DNA from: Chloracidobacterium thermophilum B
GTDB taxonomy: Bacteria > Acidobacteriota > Blastocatellia > Chloracidobacteriales > Chloracidobacteriaceae
Assembly (NCBI RefSeq): GCF_000226295.1
Contig: NC_016025.1
Coordinates: forward strand, 248,001-312,000
Length of the DNA stretch: 64,000 nucleotides
Direction of reading: 5' to 3'
Shown: in pieces, positions 45,189-53,883 of the stretch
Layout of the letters: every line of letters begins with the position of its first letter
Position numbering within the stretch: position 1 is the first letter of the stretch
Program-made: the position numbers and the translations under genes
Notes under the pieces: model-generated
The model's database searches: none
What the model saw: only the letters and a program-made list of their open reading frames with translations
Told to the model about the DNA's origin: nothing

Positions 45189-48100
45189 TCAGTGACCGGG
45201 CGCGTGACTTCCGGTGGGCTTGTCCGGCGTGCCGCTGCCGTGGGGTTCCGCGGCGTTGCCGCTGTGGTGTCCGCCGGAATGACCGCCGCCGTGACCGGTC
45301 GCCTGCTTGCGGGAAGGCGTCAGGTCGGGATGGACGTTGCGCACTTTCGCCAGGTAGGAAGTCCGCGGACGGACATTGAGTTCGGCCAGCAGCCCGTAGT
45401 TCGTCGGCTCCCTGCGCAACTGGGCAATCTGGCTGTCTGGATCGTTGATGTCACCGAAGATGAGGGCCTGCGTCGGACAGGCGGCCTGGCAGGCTGTGAT
45501 GACTTCGCCATCCAGGATGCGCCGGTCTTCTTTTTCGGCCTCGATGCGCGCGGCATTGATGCGCTGGATGCAGTAGGTGCATTTTTCCATCACGCCGCGC
45601 GTCCGCACGGTCACATCCGGGTTGCGCCCCAGCTTCAGTACCGGCGTGTCATAGTCGGAGTAGTGCAGGAAGTTGAACCGGCGCACCTTGTAGGGGCAGT
45701 TGTTGGCGCAGTATTTCGTCCCAACGCAGCGGTTGTAGGTCATCTCGTTGATGCCTTCCGGGCTGTGGGTCGTTGCGGCCACCGGACAGACCAGCTCGCA
45801 CGGTGCCATTTCGCAGTGCTGGCACATGACGGGTTGCAGGTGCAGGGCGAGGTTGGGGTCGTTCGGGTCGCCGGCATAGTACTGGTCAATCCGAATCCAG
45901 TGCATTTCGCGCTCGCGCAGCACTTCGGCCTTGCCCACGATGGGGATGTTGTTTTCAGCCGTGCAGGCCACAACACACGCCTGGCAGCCGGTGCACACGT
46001 TCATGTCCACGACCATGCCCCAGGCATAGCCCTTGGTGTAGTCGTCGGGCGGCTCGAACAGCGTCAATTTGCGGGCTTTCGGGTCATCGAACTCGGTACG
46101 CGCAAACTGCGGGTCGGAGAGGTATTCCGTCAGGGTGGCTTCCCGGACGAGTTGCCGGCGCTCAAAGGCCCCGGCGGCTTCGATTTCCCAGTGCATCTGG
46201 GTGCAGGCCAGGCGGGCGGTTTCGCCGGTTTTGGCGACCTTGGCCCCGCTGGCAGCCCACAGGTGGTCTGCTGCCCGCAGGACATTGGCATTGAAACCAG
46301 CGCCGTTGCCGACACTGCCAGCGCGCTCCCGCCCGTAGCCCAGGTGGAGCGTCAGCGTGTCGTCCGGGTGGCCGGGGACAATGAGTGCCGCGCCGCGTAC
46401 CCGCCGCCCGCCGACTTCCACTTCGACAACCGCATAGGGGTCGGTGTCGTGCGTCCGTACAACACCCAGTTTGGCTCCGGTGCGGGGCGAGACAATGACG
46501 GCGTTGTCCCAGGTGAGTTTCGTGCGTGGTTTCGGTGTTTCCTGCAACCAGCCGTTGTTGGCAAAGCGTCCGTCGTAAATCATCGGGTCGGGGCGGAAAA
46601 CCACTTCCAACCCGTCACCGGCTGGTTTGGGAAGCGTGGCGAGCACCTGGGAGGCGACACCGGTCAGTGTGACCTCGATGGGCGTAAAGGCCGAGCCGTC
46701 CAGGTAGCCGTCATGCAGTGTGCGTCGCCATTGCTTCTCGAAGTCGTCTTGTAGTCCGACAGCATTGCGTCCCACGCGCACCGGGCCAGTGGCATTCGGT
46801 GTGAAGGCTTTGCCGGACTTCAACTGCGCCAGGTGGCGCTGCCAGAAGTGGCGGACGATTTCATCGCTGTTCTGGTTGAACTCATCCAGAAAGGCCGCCA
46901 GAAGTTCCAGCGGTGATTTGGTTTCCCGGTAAAGCGGCGCAATGAGCGGCTGCTGCACGGAAACCGTGCCGTCGTGGGCGCGGGCATCACCCCAGCATTC
47001 GAGGAAGTGCGAGGCCGGGATGTGCCAATGGCAGCGGGCTGAGGTTTCGTCGAAGTAGAGACTGAGGTGGGCGGCCAGTTTGACCTTCTGCAACCCGCCG
47101 GCAAAGTCCACGTCCGCCGCCGCCGTATAGGCCGGGTTGCCTTCCAGGATGATGAGGGTTTCGACCGCGCCGGCATGCATGTCTGTCACGAGCTGCCGGA
47201 ACTCAGCTTCCTGATCGGTTGGCGCGATTTCGGGCGAGTCGGTGTAAAACAGGGTTTTTCCGACGTTGCCCAGCCTGGCGTTGATGGCGTGGGCGAGGAA
47301 GTGCAGGGCCGCTGGCTGGTAGTCCCCGACGAGAAACAGGCTCTTGCCAGCGTGGGCCTGCAGGTCTTTGACGAGCGTTTCGACGAACTTCGCATGGGCT
47401 GCTGGCGGCTGCGCCGGGCGTCCGGTGTCAATTCCCAGCCCGACGGCGACAGCATTGGCAATTTCGATGAGTTCACTGGGGCGCACCGCAATCCGGTGGT
47501 CGGCCACGGTCCCGGTGGACGTGAGCGTGCACTCCACCATGTACAGCCGCGACATCTGTTTGGTCGTGTCCTGGCCGAAGCGGGCGCGACGCCGGCGGCT
47601 GAAATCCTGGGCATAGCGCACGTGGCCGGGGCCGGCCGCCAGGAAGTCGGCATCGAAGGCCGCCACCACATCGGCGGCCTCGAAGCGGTACTGCGTCGCC
47701 ACAGCGCGTCCAAAGGCCAGCCTGGCCCCGGCGCGCACCTGGTCGCGGCCGCATGGCTCGTACTGCACCCATTTCGCTTTTGGAAAGGCAGCCAGAATGC
47801 GCTGAAGCTGGAAGCCAAGCGTCGGTGAGGTGACGGTTTCCGTCAGAATCCGCAGTCCGGCGCCCTGGTCAGCCCGGTGCTGGTCAAGCATCTTGCGCAG
47901 GTCGCGCAGAAACATGTCATAGGGCCGCGCATCGCCATAGTAGCGGGTGGTCTGGGAGCGGTCCGGGTCGTAGAGGGTCAGGATGGCCGCCTGGGTGAAG
48001 GCATCCGTCGCCCCCAGGCTGGCCGGGTGATCGGGGTTGCCTTCGATTTTGGTCGGGCGGCCCATGTGGCTTTCGACGAGTACGCCCGTCACCTGCCCGC

Positions 48101-48428
48101 CCATGCTGAAGGTCGAGGCGTAGAACAGCGGCTTGCCCGGAACAATCTCCTCCGGCGCTTTGACGTAGGGCACGATTTTGCCGTCGTCCGGGTAGGCACT
48201 GCAGGCGGTGAGTCCGGCCAGCCCGAAGGAGGCGCCCATGATTTTGAGGAAGTGCCGCCGGTCAAGGGCATCGCCGAGCAGTGACGCCTGGCGCGGAAAG
48301 GCCTCGGCGAGCGCCGCCTGCGCTTCCGGGTCGGCGAGCAGCCGTTCGATGCCGCGCCAGTGAGCCGGTTCCGGCTGGCGGGCGTTCGGCGGGGAAGGGA
48401 CGGAGGAAGGTACAGAATGATCGGTCAT
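45189..48428 (-). CDS. actB: ACIII subunit ActB (molybdopterin-enzyme-like plus iron-sulfur domain)
   Basis: The 1079-residue protein is the large periplasmic ACIII subunit. A twin-arginine-type signal lies inward (RRHFLKIMGASFGLAG, about residues 56-71). The first ~700 residues resemble a molybdopterin oxidoreductase (complex-iron-sulfur type) that has lost its cofactor in characterised ACIII. Then a four-cluster ferredoxin-like domain has CTGCQACVVAC, CQHCEMAPCELVCP, CANNCPY and CTYCIQR with CQAACPT. The tail is Gly/His-rich. ATG 48428 is chosen, 20 bases after actA; earlier in-frame codons would overlap actA. It moves electrons from the quinol site to the hemes. Confidence 0.95.
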   Translation of the reverse strand: MTDHSVPSSVPSPPNARQPEPAHWRGIERLLADPEAQAALAEAFPRQASLLGDALDRRHFLKIMGASFGLAGLTACSAYPDDGKIVPYVKAPEEIVPGKPLFYASTFSMGGQVTGVLVESHMGRPTKIEGNPDHPASLGATDAFTQAAILTLYDPDRSQTTRYYGDARPYDMFLRDLRKMLDQHRADQGAGLRILTETVTSPTLGFQLQRILAAFPKAKWVQYEPCGRDQVRAGARLAFGRAVATQYRFEAADVVAAFDADFLAAGPGHVRYAQDFSRRRRARFGQDTTKQMSRLYMVECTLTSTGTVADHRIAVRPSELIEIANAVAVGLGIDTGRPAQPPAAHAKFVETLVKDLQAHAGKSLFLVGDYQPAALHFLAHAINARLGNVGKTLFYTDSPEIAPTDQEAEFRQLVTDMHAGAVETLIILEGNPAYTAAADVDFAGGLQKVKLAAHLSLYFDETSARCHWHIPASHFLECWGDARAHDGTVSVQQPLIAPLYRETKSPLELLAAFLDEFNQNSDEIVRHFWQRHLAQLKSGKAFTPNATGPVRVGRNAVGLQDDFEKQWRRTLHDGYLDGSAFTPIEVTLTGVASQVLATLPKPAGDGLEVVFRPDPMIYDGRFANNGWLQETPKPRTKLTWDNAVIVSPRTGAKLGVVRTHDTDPYAVVEVEVGGRRVRGAALIVPGHPDDTLTLHLGYGRERAGSVGNGAGFNANVLRAADHLWAASGAKVAKTGETARLACTQMHWEIEAAGAFERRQLVREATLTEYLSDPQFARTEFDDPKARKLTLFEPPDDYTKGYAWGMVVDMNVCTGCQACVVACTAENNIPIVGKAEVLREREMHWIRIDQYYAGDPNDPNLALHLQPVMCQHCEMAPCELVCPVAATTHSPEGINEMTYNRCVGTKYCANNCPYKVRRFNFLHYSDYDTPVLKLGRNPDVTVRTRGVMEKCTYCIQRINAARIEAEKEDRRILDGEVITACQAACPTQALIFGDINDPDSQIAQLRREPTNYGLLAELNVRPRTSYLAKVRNVHPDLTPSRKQATGHGGGHSGGHHSGNAAEPHGSGTPDKPTGSHAPGH

Positions 48429-48447
48429 GGCGTCGCGCTTCAGTGGT

Positions 48448-49116
48448 TCAGTGGTGACAGGTCGAGCAACTCGTGAGCTTCCGAGCCGGTTCGATGTTGT
48501 ATTCCTTGACGAGACGCGCTCCCAAACTGGCTTGCGTTTCGCCAATGTCCTCTGGCTTCCACGTCATATTGAAGACCTGGTCGCGCGGCCGGATGTGCTG
48601 TGCCGGATTCCGGTGGCAGTTCAGGCACCATTCCATCGTGTGGGGTTGGTCCTTGTAGATGAGTTGCATTTGGTCCACCCGCCCATGGCAGGACACACAC
48701 CCGATGCCTTTCTGCACATGGACGCCATGGTTGAAATAGACGTAATCGCCGAGGTTATGGACGCGGTTCCACTCCAGGGCCTGCCCGGATTTCCAACTGG
48801 CACGGACGGGTTCAAGCATCGGCGCCCCAAACCAGATTTGCTGGTGGCAGTTCATGCAGGTCGAAATCGGGGGCACGTTGGCAAAGGACGAGTGTTCGAC
48901 CGAGGTGTGGCAGTAGCGGCACTCGATCCCAAGCCCGGCGACGTGGTGCTGGTGGCTGAACTGCACCGGCTGGGGCAGGGCAATCCCCACGTTGGTGACG
49001 TTCGACGAGCGGTTGATTTCAAGCAGCAGCCACGCACTGAACCCGATGATGAACACGGCCCCGAAAATGGACACCTTCGCAACCGTGTTCATACTGCGAT
49101 GGAAATGTTGAGCCAT
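48448..49116 (-). CDS. actA: ACIII subunit ActA, pentaheme cytochrome c
   Basis: The 222-residue protein has an N-terminal membrane anchor (VSIFGAVFIIGFSAWLLLEI) and five CxxCH sites: CRYCH, CMNCH, CVSCH, CLNCH and CSTCH, the last at the very C-terminus. Histidine-rich spacers supply bis-His ligands (FSHQHHV, YFNHGVHV). ATG 49116 has AGAGGGG upstream. It is the first gene of the act-cox series; the 471 bases upstream should hold its promoter. Confidence 0.95.
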   Translation of the reverse strand: MAQHFHRSMNTVAKVSIFGAVFIIGFSAWLLLEINRSSNVTNVGIALPQPVQFSHQHHVAGLGIECRYCHTSVEHSSFANVPPISTCMNCHQQIWFGAPMLEPVRASWKSGQALEWNRVHNLGDYVYFNHGVHVQKGIGCVSCHGRVDQMQLIYKDQPHTMEWCLNCHRNPAQHIRPRDQVFNMTWKPEDIGETQASLGARLVKEYNIEPARKLTSCSTCHH

Positions 49117-49587
49117 AATCAAACCCCTCTGTTGCGCGCCACTCCCCGCCCGGCTGAAAACCAGGTGCTAGCCAGAGCACTGCCCGTCCATCCGGCAGGG
49201 GACGGGCGCGATGGGGAGGCAGGACACAGCTTTCCGATCTGGGACGTCGTCACTGTTGTTCAGGGTAGCCATCGAGTCGCCTCATCCCGCAGGTGCCTGG
49301 ACGCAACAGTAGGTGGGGGGACAGCAACGGGACGGATACTCGAAACGTCGTTATCAAGCGTCTGGTTTCGTACGCTGGACAGCCGCGGCAGATGAACCGG
49401 GGAGGTGGTTCGCACTACCGCCGAAGCCTCGGGCTTCGTGTGCTGCCGTACGAAGTGCCGCTAATCTAGCGTGTTTTTCCGAACGTTCCAAGCCCTTTTT
49501 GCATGTTTTTTCACAAAACGGGGCCGCTGCCCGGGACCTGTGCCTGGAACCTGGCGGTGGCGGGCGGATGCGCCGGGCGGTGCCGGT
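49117..49587. other. Non-coding gap upstream of actA
   Basis: These 471 bases lie between the bshA 3' end and actA, both on the minus strand. I see no credible gene. A 7-bp hairpin (CGAAGCC/GGCTTCG, 49422-49438) and a 5-bp one (CGCTA/TAGCG, 49459-49471, with TGTTTTT after it on the plus strand) occur, but neither is a convincing terminator for bshA. No canonical sigma-70 promoter for the act operon was found by eye, though it should be here. Confidence 0.6.
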
Positions 49588-50736
49588 TCAGCCACGCCGG
49601 GCGCGGAACTGCTCGATGACCCGCCGGTAGTAGGCTTCGTAGCGGGTCACGATGTCGTTGGCGTTGAAGTTTTCCACGGCAACACGCCGGCAGGCCTGAC
49701 GCATGCGGTGGTGCAGGTCGGCGTCGGTCAGCAGCCGCTGCGCGTGGTCGGCCATGGCCTGGATGTCGCCGACTTCGGCCAGAAAGCCGGTTTCGCCGGG
49801 CGTGACAAGTTCCGGCAACCCCCCTGTGCAACTCGCAATCACCGGCACTTCACAGGCCATGGCTTCAAGCGCCGCCAGCCCGAAGGATTCCGACTCGGAA
49901 GGCAGGAGCAGTACATCGGCCAGCGACAGGTAGGCGGGAATGTCCGGCTGCTTGCCGACAAAGTGAACCCGCTTGGCAATGCCTTTCTGCCGGGCGAGCC
50001 ACTGCGCCTGGGCGCGCTCCGGGCCGTCGCCGACCATGATCAACTGTACGGGGAGGTGGCGGCTGAGCCGCGCAGCAATACGAATGCAATCGGTTGTACG
50101 TTTGACGGCGCGGAAGTTGGAGACGTGAACCAGGATGGGTTCGTCGGGTTTGGCAAAGGTGGCGCGGAGCGCCGGGTTTTCCATCCGCCGGTAAACCTGG
50201 CTGTTGATGAAGTTGGGAATGACCTCGATGGGCGTGTCGGTACAGATGTCGAATTCGCGGCAGGTTTCGGCGCGCAGGTACTCCGAAACGGAGGTCACCC
50301 CGTCGCTTTGCCGGATGGCAAAGCGCGTGATGGGCAGGTAGGAGCGGTCAGTGCCGACCAGCGTGATGTCCGTGCCGTGCAGGGTGGTAATGAAGGGCAC
50401 CGGGCGGGTGTCCTTGAGCATTTCCCGCGCCAGGAAGGCGCTGACCGAATGTGGAATGGCGTAGTGGACGTGCAGCAGGTCGAGTTCGTATTCGAGCGCC
50501 ACTTCGGCCATGCGTACCGCCAGAGCCAGGGCGTAAGGCGCGGTGTCAAACAGGGCATAGTTGGTGGCTTCGACCTCGTGGAAGTGCATGTGGTCCGGCA
50601 TGCGGCTGAGGCGCAGGGGCAGCGTGGCGCAGATGAAATGCACCTCGTGGCCGCGGGCGGCCAGTTCGAGACCGAGTTCGGAAGCGACGATGCCGCTTCC
50701 GCCATAGGACGAATAGCACGTGATACCGATTTTCAC
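49588..50736 (-). CDS. bshA: N-acetyl-alpha-D-glucosaminyl L-malate synthase BshA
   Basis: BshA joins GlcNAc from UDP-GlcNAc to L-malate, the first step of bacillithiol synthesis. The 382-residue GT4 protein starts (GTG) with [34 protein letters not shown], then [18 protein letters not shown] and [14 protein letters not shown], the BshA hallmarks that separate it from general GT4 enzymes. The donor half has [14 protein letters not shown], and the E-x7-E in [24 protein letters not shown]. BshB and BshC are not in the window. It lies 54 bases after rsmB on the same strand. Confidence 0.92.
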   Translation of the reverse strand: MKIGITCYSSYGGSGIVASELGLELAARGHEVHFICATLPLRLSRMPDHMHFHEVEATNYALFDTAPYALALAVRMAEVALEYELDLLHVHYAIPHSVSAFLAREMLKDTRPVPFITTLHGTDITLVGTDRSYLPITRFAIRQSDGVTSVSEYLRAETCREFDICTDTPIEVIPNFINSQVYRRMENPALRATFAKPDEPILVHVSNFRAVKRTTDCIRIAARLSRHLPVQLIMVGDGPERAQAQWLARQKGIAKRVHFVGKQPDIPAYLSLADVLLLPSESESFGLAALEAMACEVPVIASCTGGLPELVTPGETGFLAEVGDIQAMADHAQRLLTDADLHHRMRQACRRVAVENFNANDIVTRYEAYYRRVIEQFRARRG

Positions 50737-50790
50737 GGCGGGTGGGTTCCTCTCCAGAAGCTTCTCCGGGTGGCTTCTCAGGCGTCTGCC

Positions 50791-52350
50791 TTAGTCCGGG
50801 CCGTGGCGACGCAGCCGCGCCGCGAAAAAGCCATCCGTCCCGTCCTGGTCGGGCCACAGCCGCAGGAAGCCTTCGCTGGTCAGCGCGTCACCGGCATCAG
50901 GTGGGGGGACAACCTCAAAGTTGCGATGGTGTTTGAGAAAAATCCGTATGACCTCTTCCCCTTCGCGGGCTTCAAGGGAGCAGACCGCGTAGAGCAGAAA
51001 GCCGCCGGGCTTGACGGCCTGGGCCGCGTTCCAGAGCAGCCGGGTTTGAATCCCGGCCAGCTCGGACAGTTTGCGTGGCGTCAGCCGCCACTTGATTTCC
51101 GGGTGGCGGCGCAGCGTGCCGGTGCCAGAACAGGGGGCATCGAGCAGCACGGCATCGAAGGAATCCGGGAAGAGTGAAAAGGGCAGTTTTTTGCGGGAGC
51201 GGCGGTGGTCGGCCGGGGAGATCAGATGCGTCGAGGTGGCGTCGGCGACGTAGCACCGGGCGATGCGGACGCCCAGCCGGGCCAGGTTCTGCTCCATGGC
51301 GGCGACCCGGTGCGGATGGACATCCAGCGCCGTAATCGTGCCTTCGTTCTGCATCAGGGCTGCAAGCTGGGCCGTTTTGCCGCCCGGCGCGGCGCACATA
51401 TCGAGCACCCGCTGTCCCGGCTGGACGCCCAGCCAGCGGGCGACCTGCTGCGAGCCGGCGTCCTGCACGTAAATCTTGCCGCTTGTCAGAAAGGGACCCA
51501 GAGCAGAGAGGTCGCCTTCGACCATACAGGTTTCCGGCAGCCCGGCGAAAGGTTGGAGTGTGAACCCGGCAGCGGTCAGTTCCTGCCAGGTGACTGGCGG
51601 GTCCTGGCGGAGCGGATTGAGCCAGATAAAGGTCGGCGCTGGCAGGTTGTTGGTGGCCGCAATGCAGGTGGCGCGGGTCTCTCCCAAGGCGCGCGCCCAG
51701 TGGCTCAGCAGCCAGGCCGGATGGGACAGCTCGGCTTCCCGGTCGGTGATGGTGGCCGGTGCAGGACGGTCCGGTGGCGGCGGAGGCGGCGCCTTGCGGC
51801 GGGTCCGTTTGGCCGGAACCGGCGGCGGCGGCGGTTTTTTCAGAATCCTTCGGACCGGAGCCAGCTTGTTCTCGTCCAGACCGCGCTGCCGCAGGATTTC
51901 ACGCAGGATGGCGTTGACAAACCCGGCCGCATGGCTGCTTTCGGACGACTGTTTGACGAGTTCCACCGCGTCGTGGACGACCGCAAAGGGCGGCGTGCGC
52001 GTCAGGAAGGTGATTTGGTACAGCCCCATGCGCAGGGCGGTTCGTACGGCCGGATCGAGGGTGTTCAGTTCCCGTCCAGTGTGTTTCCTTAGCTCGGCGT
52101 CAAGCTTGCCGCGCCAGCGCAGCGTGCCCAGCACGATGTCTGTCGCCAGGCGGCGGTCGGCGGCCAGTTGTTCCGGGTCACCGGAAGGGGACAGCCGGGC
52201 GAAGGCCGCATCAAGGGCTTCATTGGACCAGGCTTCATCGGTCTCGACGCGCATCAGCGCCAGAAAGGCCGCCCGGCGCGCCCGGCTGATCTCCCGTGGC
52301 AGCGCAGGTGGTGTCGCAGTTGGTGGTGAGACATCGGATGTTTCTGGCAT
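50791..52350 (-). CDS. rsmB: 16S rRNA (cytosine-967-C5)-methyltransferase RsmB-like
   Basis: The 519-residue protein has an N-terminal NusB-like helical domain (RARRAAFLALMRVE to about residue 160, with FAVVHDAVELVKQSS) and a C-terminal SAM methyltransferase: YVQDAGSQQVARWL, VLDMCAAPGGKTAQLAALM (motif I), DAPCSGTGTLRRHPEIKW (motif IV cysteine) and YAVCSLEAREGEE (motif VI catalytic cysteine). Between the domains is an unusual insert of about 30 residues made of two polyproline runs with basic residues (KKPPPPP, KAPPPPPPDRP). Function is inferred from the NusB-MTase architecture. Confidence 0.92.
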   Translation of the reverse strand: MPETSDVSPPTATPPALPREISRARRAAFLALMRVETDEAWSNEALDAAFARLSPSGDPEQLAADRRLATDIVLGTLRWRGKLDAELRKHTGRELNTLDPAVRTALRMGLYQITFLTRTPPFAVVHDAVELVKQSSESSHAAGFVNAILREILRQRGLDENKLAPVRRILKKPPPPPVPAKRTRRKAPPPPPPDRPAPATITDREAELSHPAWLLSHWARALGETRATCIAATNNLPAPTFIWLNPLRQDPPVTWQELTAAGFTLQPFAGLPETCMVEGDLSALGPFLTSGKIYVQDAGSQQVARWLGVQPGQRVLDMCAAPGGKTAQLAALMQNEGTITALDVHPHRVAAMEQNLARLGVRIARCYVADATSTHLISPADHRRSRKKLPFSLFPDSFDAVLLDAPCSGTGTLRRHPEIKWRLTPRKLSELAGIQTRLLWNAAQAVKPGGFLLYAVCSLEAREGEEVIRIFLKHHRNFEVVPPPDAGDALTSEGFLRLWPDQDGTDGFFAARLRRHGPD

Positions 52351-52398
52351 GGGATACAGGCGGAGTGCAGGCGTCTCCCGTGGGTGACAGGCGCCAGC

Positions 52399-53883
52399 TT
52401 ACTTGCTTTCTGACGCTGCCGGACGGCGCAGCTTGTGGCTTTCCGGTTTGGTCTTGCTCACGGTTGACGGATGGCAGCTATCGCAGCTTCCCAGATTGAA
52501 CACCGCAATGAAGTTGTGTTGCGCTGGCGCAAAGCCAGGCAGGGGGGTCAAACGCTGCACCCGTTCCTTGGTGTCCTTGTCGTTGATTTTCTCGATGCGC
52601 TCGAAGCCATGGCAACCGGCGCAGGACTGGTTGGCCGGATAGGTCGGGTTGCGCCGGAAGGTGGTTTGCACCAGCCAGTCCCATTCAAGCTTTTCTTTCG
52701 CAAACGCTTCCTTGCTTTTCTTGCCGCGTTTTGGACGGGCGTCCCGGAGTTCCTTGGTGAGCGTCAGCAGGTTGCCGTGACAACTCCGGCAGGAAAGAGC
52801 CGTTTGCCGGCTGGCGGCGTCAGGGTGCGTCATGGCCGCCAGGGGCGTCGCCTTGCCGAGTTTGTTGAGAAACTCGATGGTCTCAAACGGTTTGCCGGGA
52901 TTCCACTGCCGGTTGAACACGGCATGGTGGCTGCCGTGCTGAAACTCTGAGGTGATGGTTGTATAGCGCGGCGCACGGAGCAGACGGCGGTCGGGCTGGC
53001 GCTCCAGTGGATGGCACCCGGCACAGTTGGTTGCATACGGCTCGGCGGCATCCCGGCCGGTAAGTGTCTTGGCGTTCTCGATGTGACACACGAAACATTC
53101 GCGGTGTTCGGGGCGCGACACATAGATGTTGCGCCGCGCCGCTTCCGGTGTACCGGTTGGCATCAGCGGTGTGGCCTGCACCTGATGGCAGCTTTCACAG
53201 CTTTCCTTGGCATGGGCCGAAATGGCGTGGGAGTACAGTGCCCCGAACTGGGTTTGCCGCGCCGGATTGGGGAACGGGTGGATGTCTTTGGCCGTCTGAC
53301 CAACCGGAGGCCCGTTATGACAGACCGCGCACATCACCTGGAGTTTGGCCATACGCGCGCGGTTGCCGGGCGTCACCATAAAACTGTGGCAGGCAGTACA
53401 GGCGGAGTGTTTGACCGGGGCCTGCCGTCCGGCGTACTGCTGCAGGTAGGCCGGCGTTTCAAGCGGGTATTGCCCAAATCCGTCGGCGCGGACTTCTTCC
53501 GGCCGCACGAGGTGGCAGTAGTTACAGTCAAGCTGAATGGTGGGCTTGCCGCCGTTGAAGCGGATGAGTTCCTTGTCCACGATGGCCACGTCGCCCGTCG
53601 GGTGCTGGTCATGCCGGAACGCCCCTTCCGGCAGGTTGTCTTCCGGCGCGGGAGGGTAAATCGTCCCGGTCGGCGCTGGCGCGGAAGTGCCCGTCGCCGA
53701 CCCGGCAGGTGCCTGGGCCGGCGAGGGCTTGCTTGGTGACTGGGCCAGGCTGAACCAGCCACTCCCTATGAGAGCAAGCCACAGGATGACCAGTTTGAAG
53801 TGTGTTGTCCTGACCACGTCCCACCTTACCTTGTTCACCTTGCTTTGCCGGCCCGCCTGGGTTCGCTCGCCGCCAGCCTTCAC
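52399..53883 (-). CDS. Secreted nonaheme cytochrome c
   Basis: Up to 494 residues with a signal sequence (LVILWLALIGSGWFSLAQS) and nine CxxCH sites in order: CNYCH, CTACH, CAVCH, CESCH, CFVCH, CAGCH, CRSCH, CAGCH, CDSCH. The pattern suits a periplasmic or surface multiheme electron carrier of the cytochrome c3/c554-like kind, with many extra histidines as ligands. The GTG at 53883 overlaps the upstream stop (GTGA); a GTG at 53817 with AAGGTAAGG upstream would give a neater signal peptide. It is coupled to the GlcG-domain lipoprotein gene before it, which suggests a shared role. No close named family was recognised. Confidence 0.85.
   Translation of the reverse strand: MKAGGERTQAGRQSKVNKVRWDVVRTTHFKLVILWLALIGSGWFSLAQSPSKPSPAQAPAGSATGTSAPAPTGTIYPPAPEDNLPEGAFRHDQHPTGDVAIVDKELIRFNGGKPTIQLDCNYCHLVRPEEVRADGFGQYPLETPAYLQQYAGRQAPVKHSACTACHSFMVTPGNRARMAKLQVMCAVCHNGPPVGQTAKDIHPFPNPARQTQFGALYSHAISAHAKESCESCHQVQATPLMPTGTPEAARRNIYVSRPEHRECFVCHIENAKTLTGRDAAEPYATNCAGCHPLERQPDRRLLRAPRYTTITSEFQHGSHHAVFNRQWNPGKPFETIEFLNKLGKATPLAAMTHPDAASRQTALSCRSCHGNLLTLTKELRDARPKRGKKSKEAFAKEKLEWDWLVQTTFRRNPTYPANQSCAGCHGFERIEKINDKDTKERVQRLTPLPGFAPAQHNFIAVFNLGSCDSCHPSTVSKTKPESHKLRRPAASESK

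Noticed and set aside
45147-46754. Long open frame on the + strand opposite actB
   Set aside because: It mirrors a well-supported gene in a high-GC region and shows no family motifs; long antisense frames are expected here.
49422-49471. Intrinsic terminator after bshA
   Set aside because: Two short hairpins are present but neither has a U-run in the bshA direction.
49471-51177. 568-codon open frame on the + strand opposite bshA and rsmB
   Set aside because: It spans two recognised genes on the other strand and has no recognisable domains.
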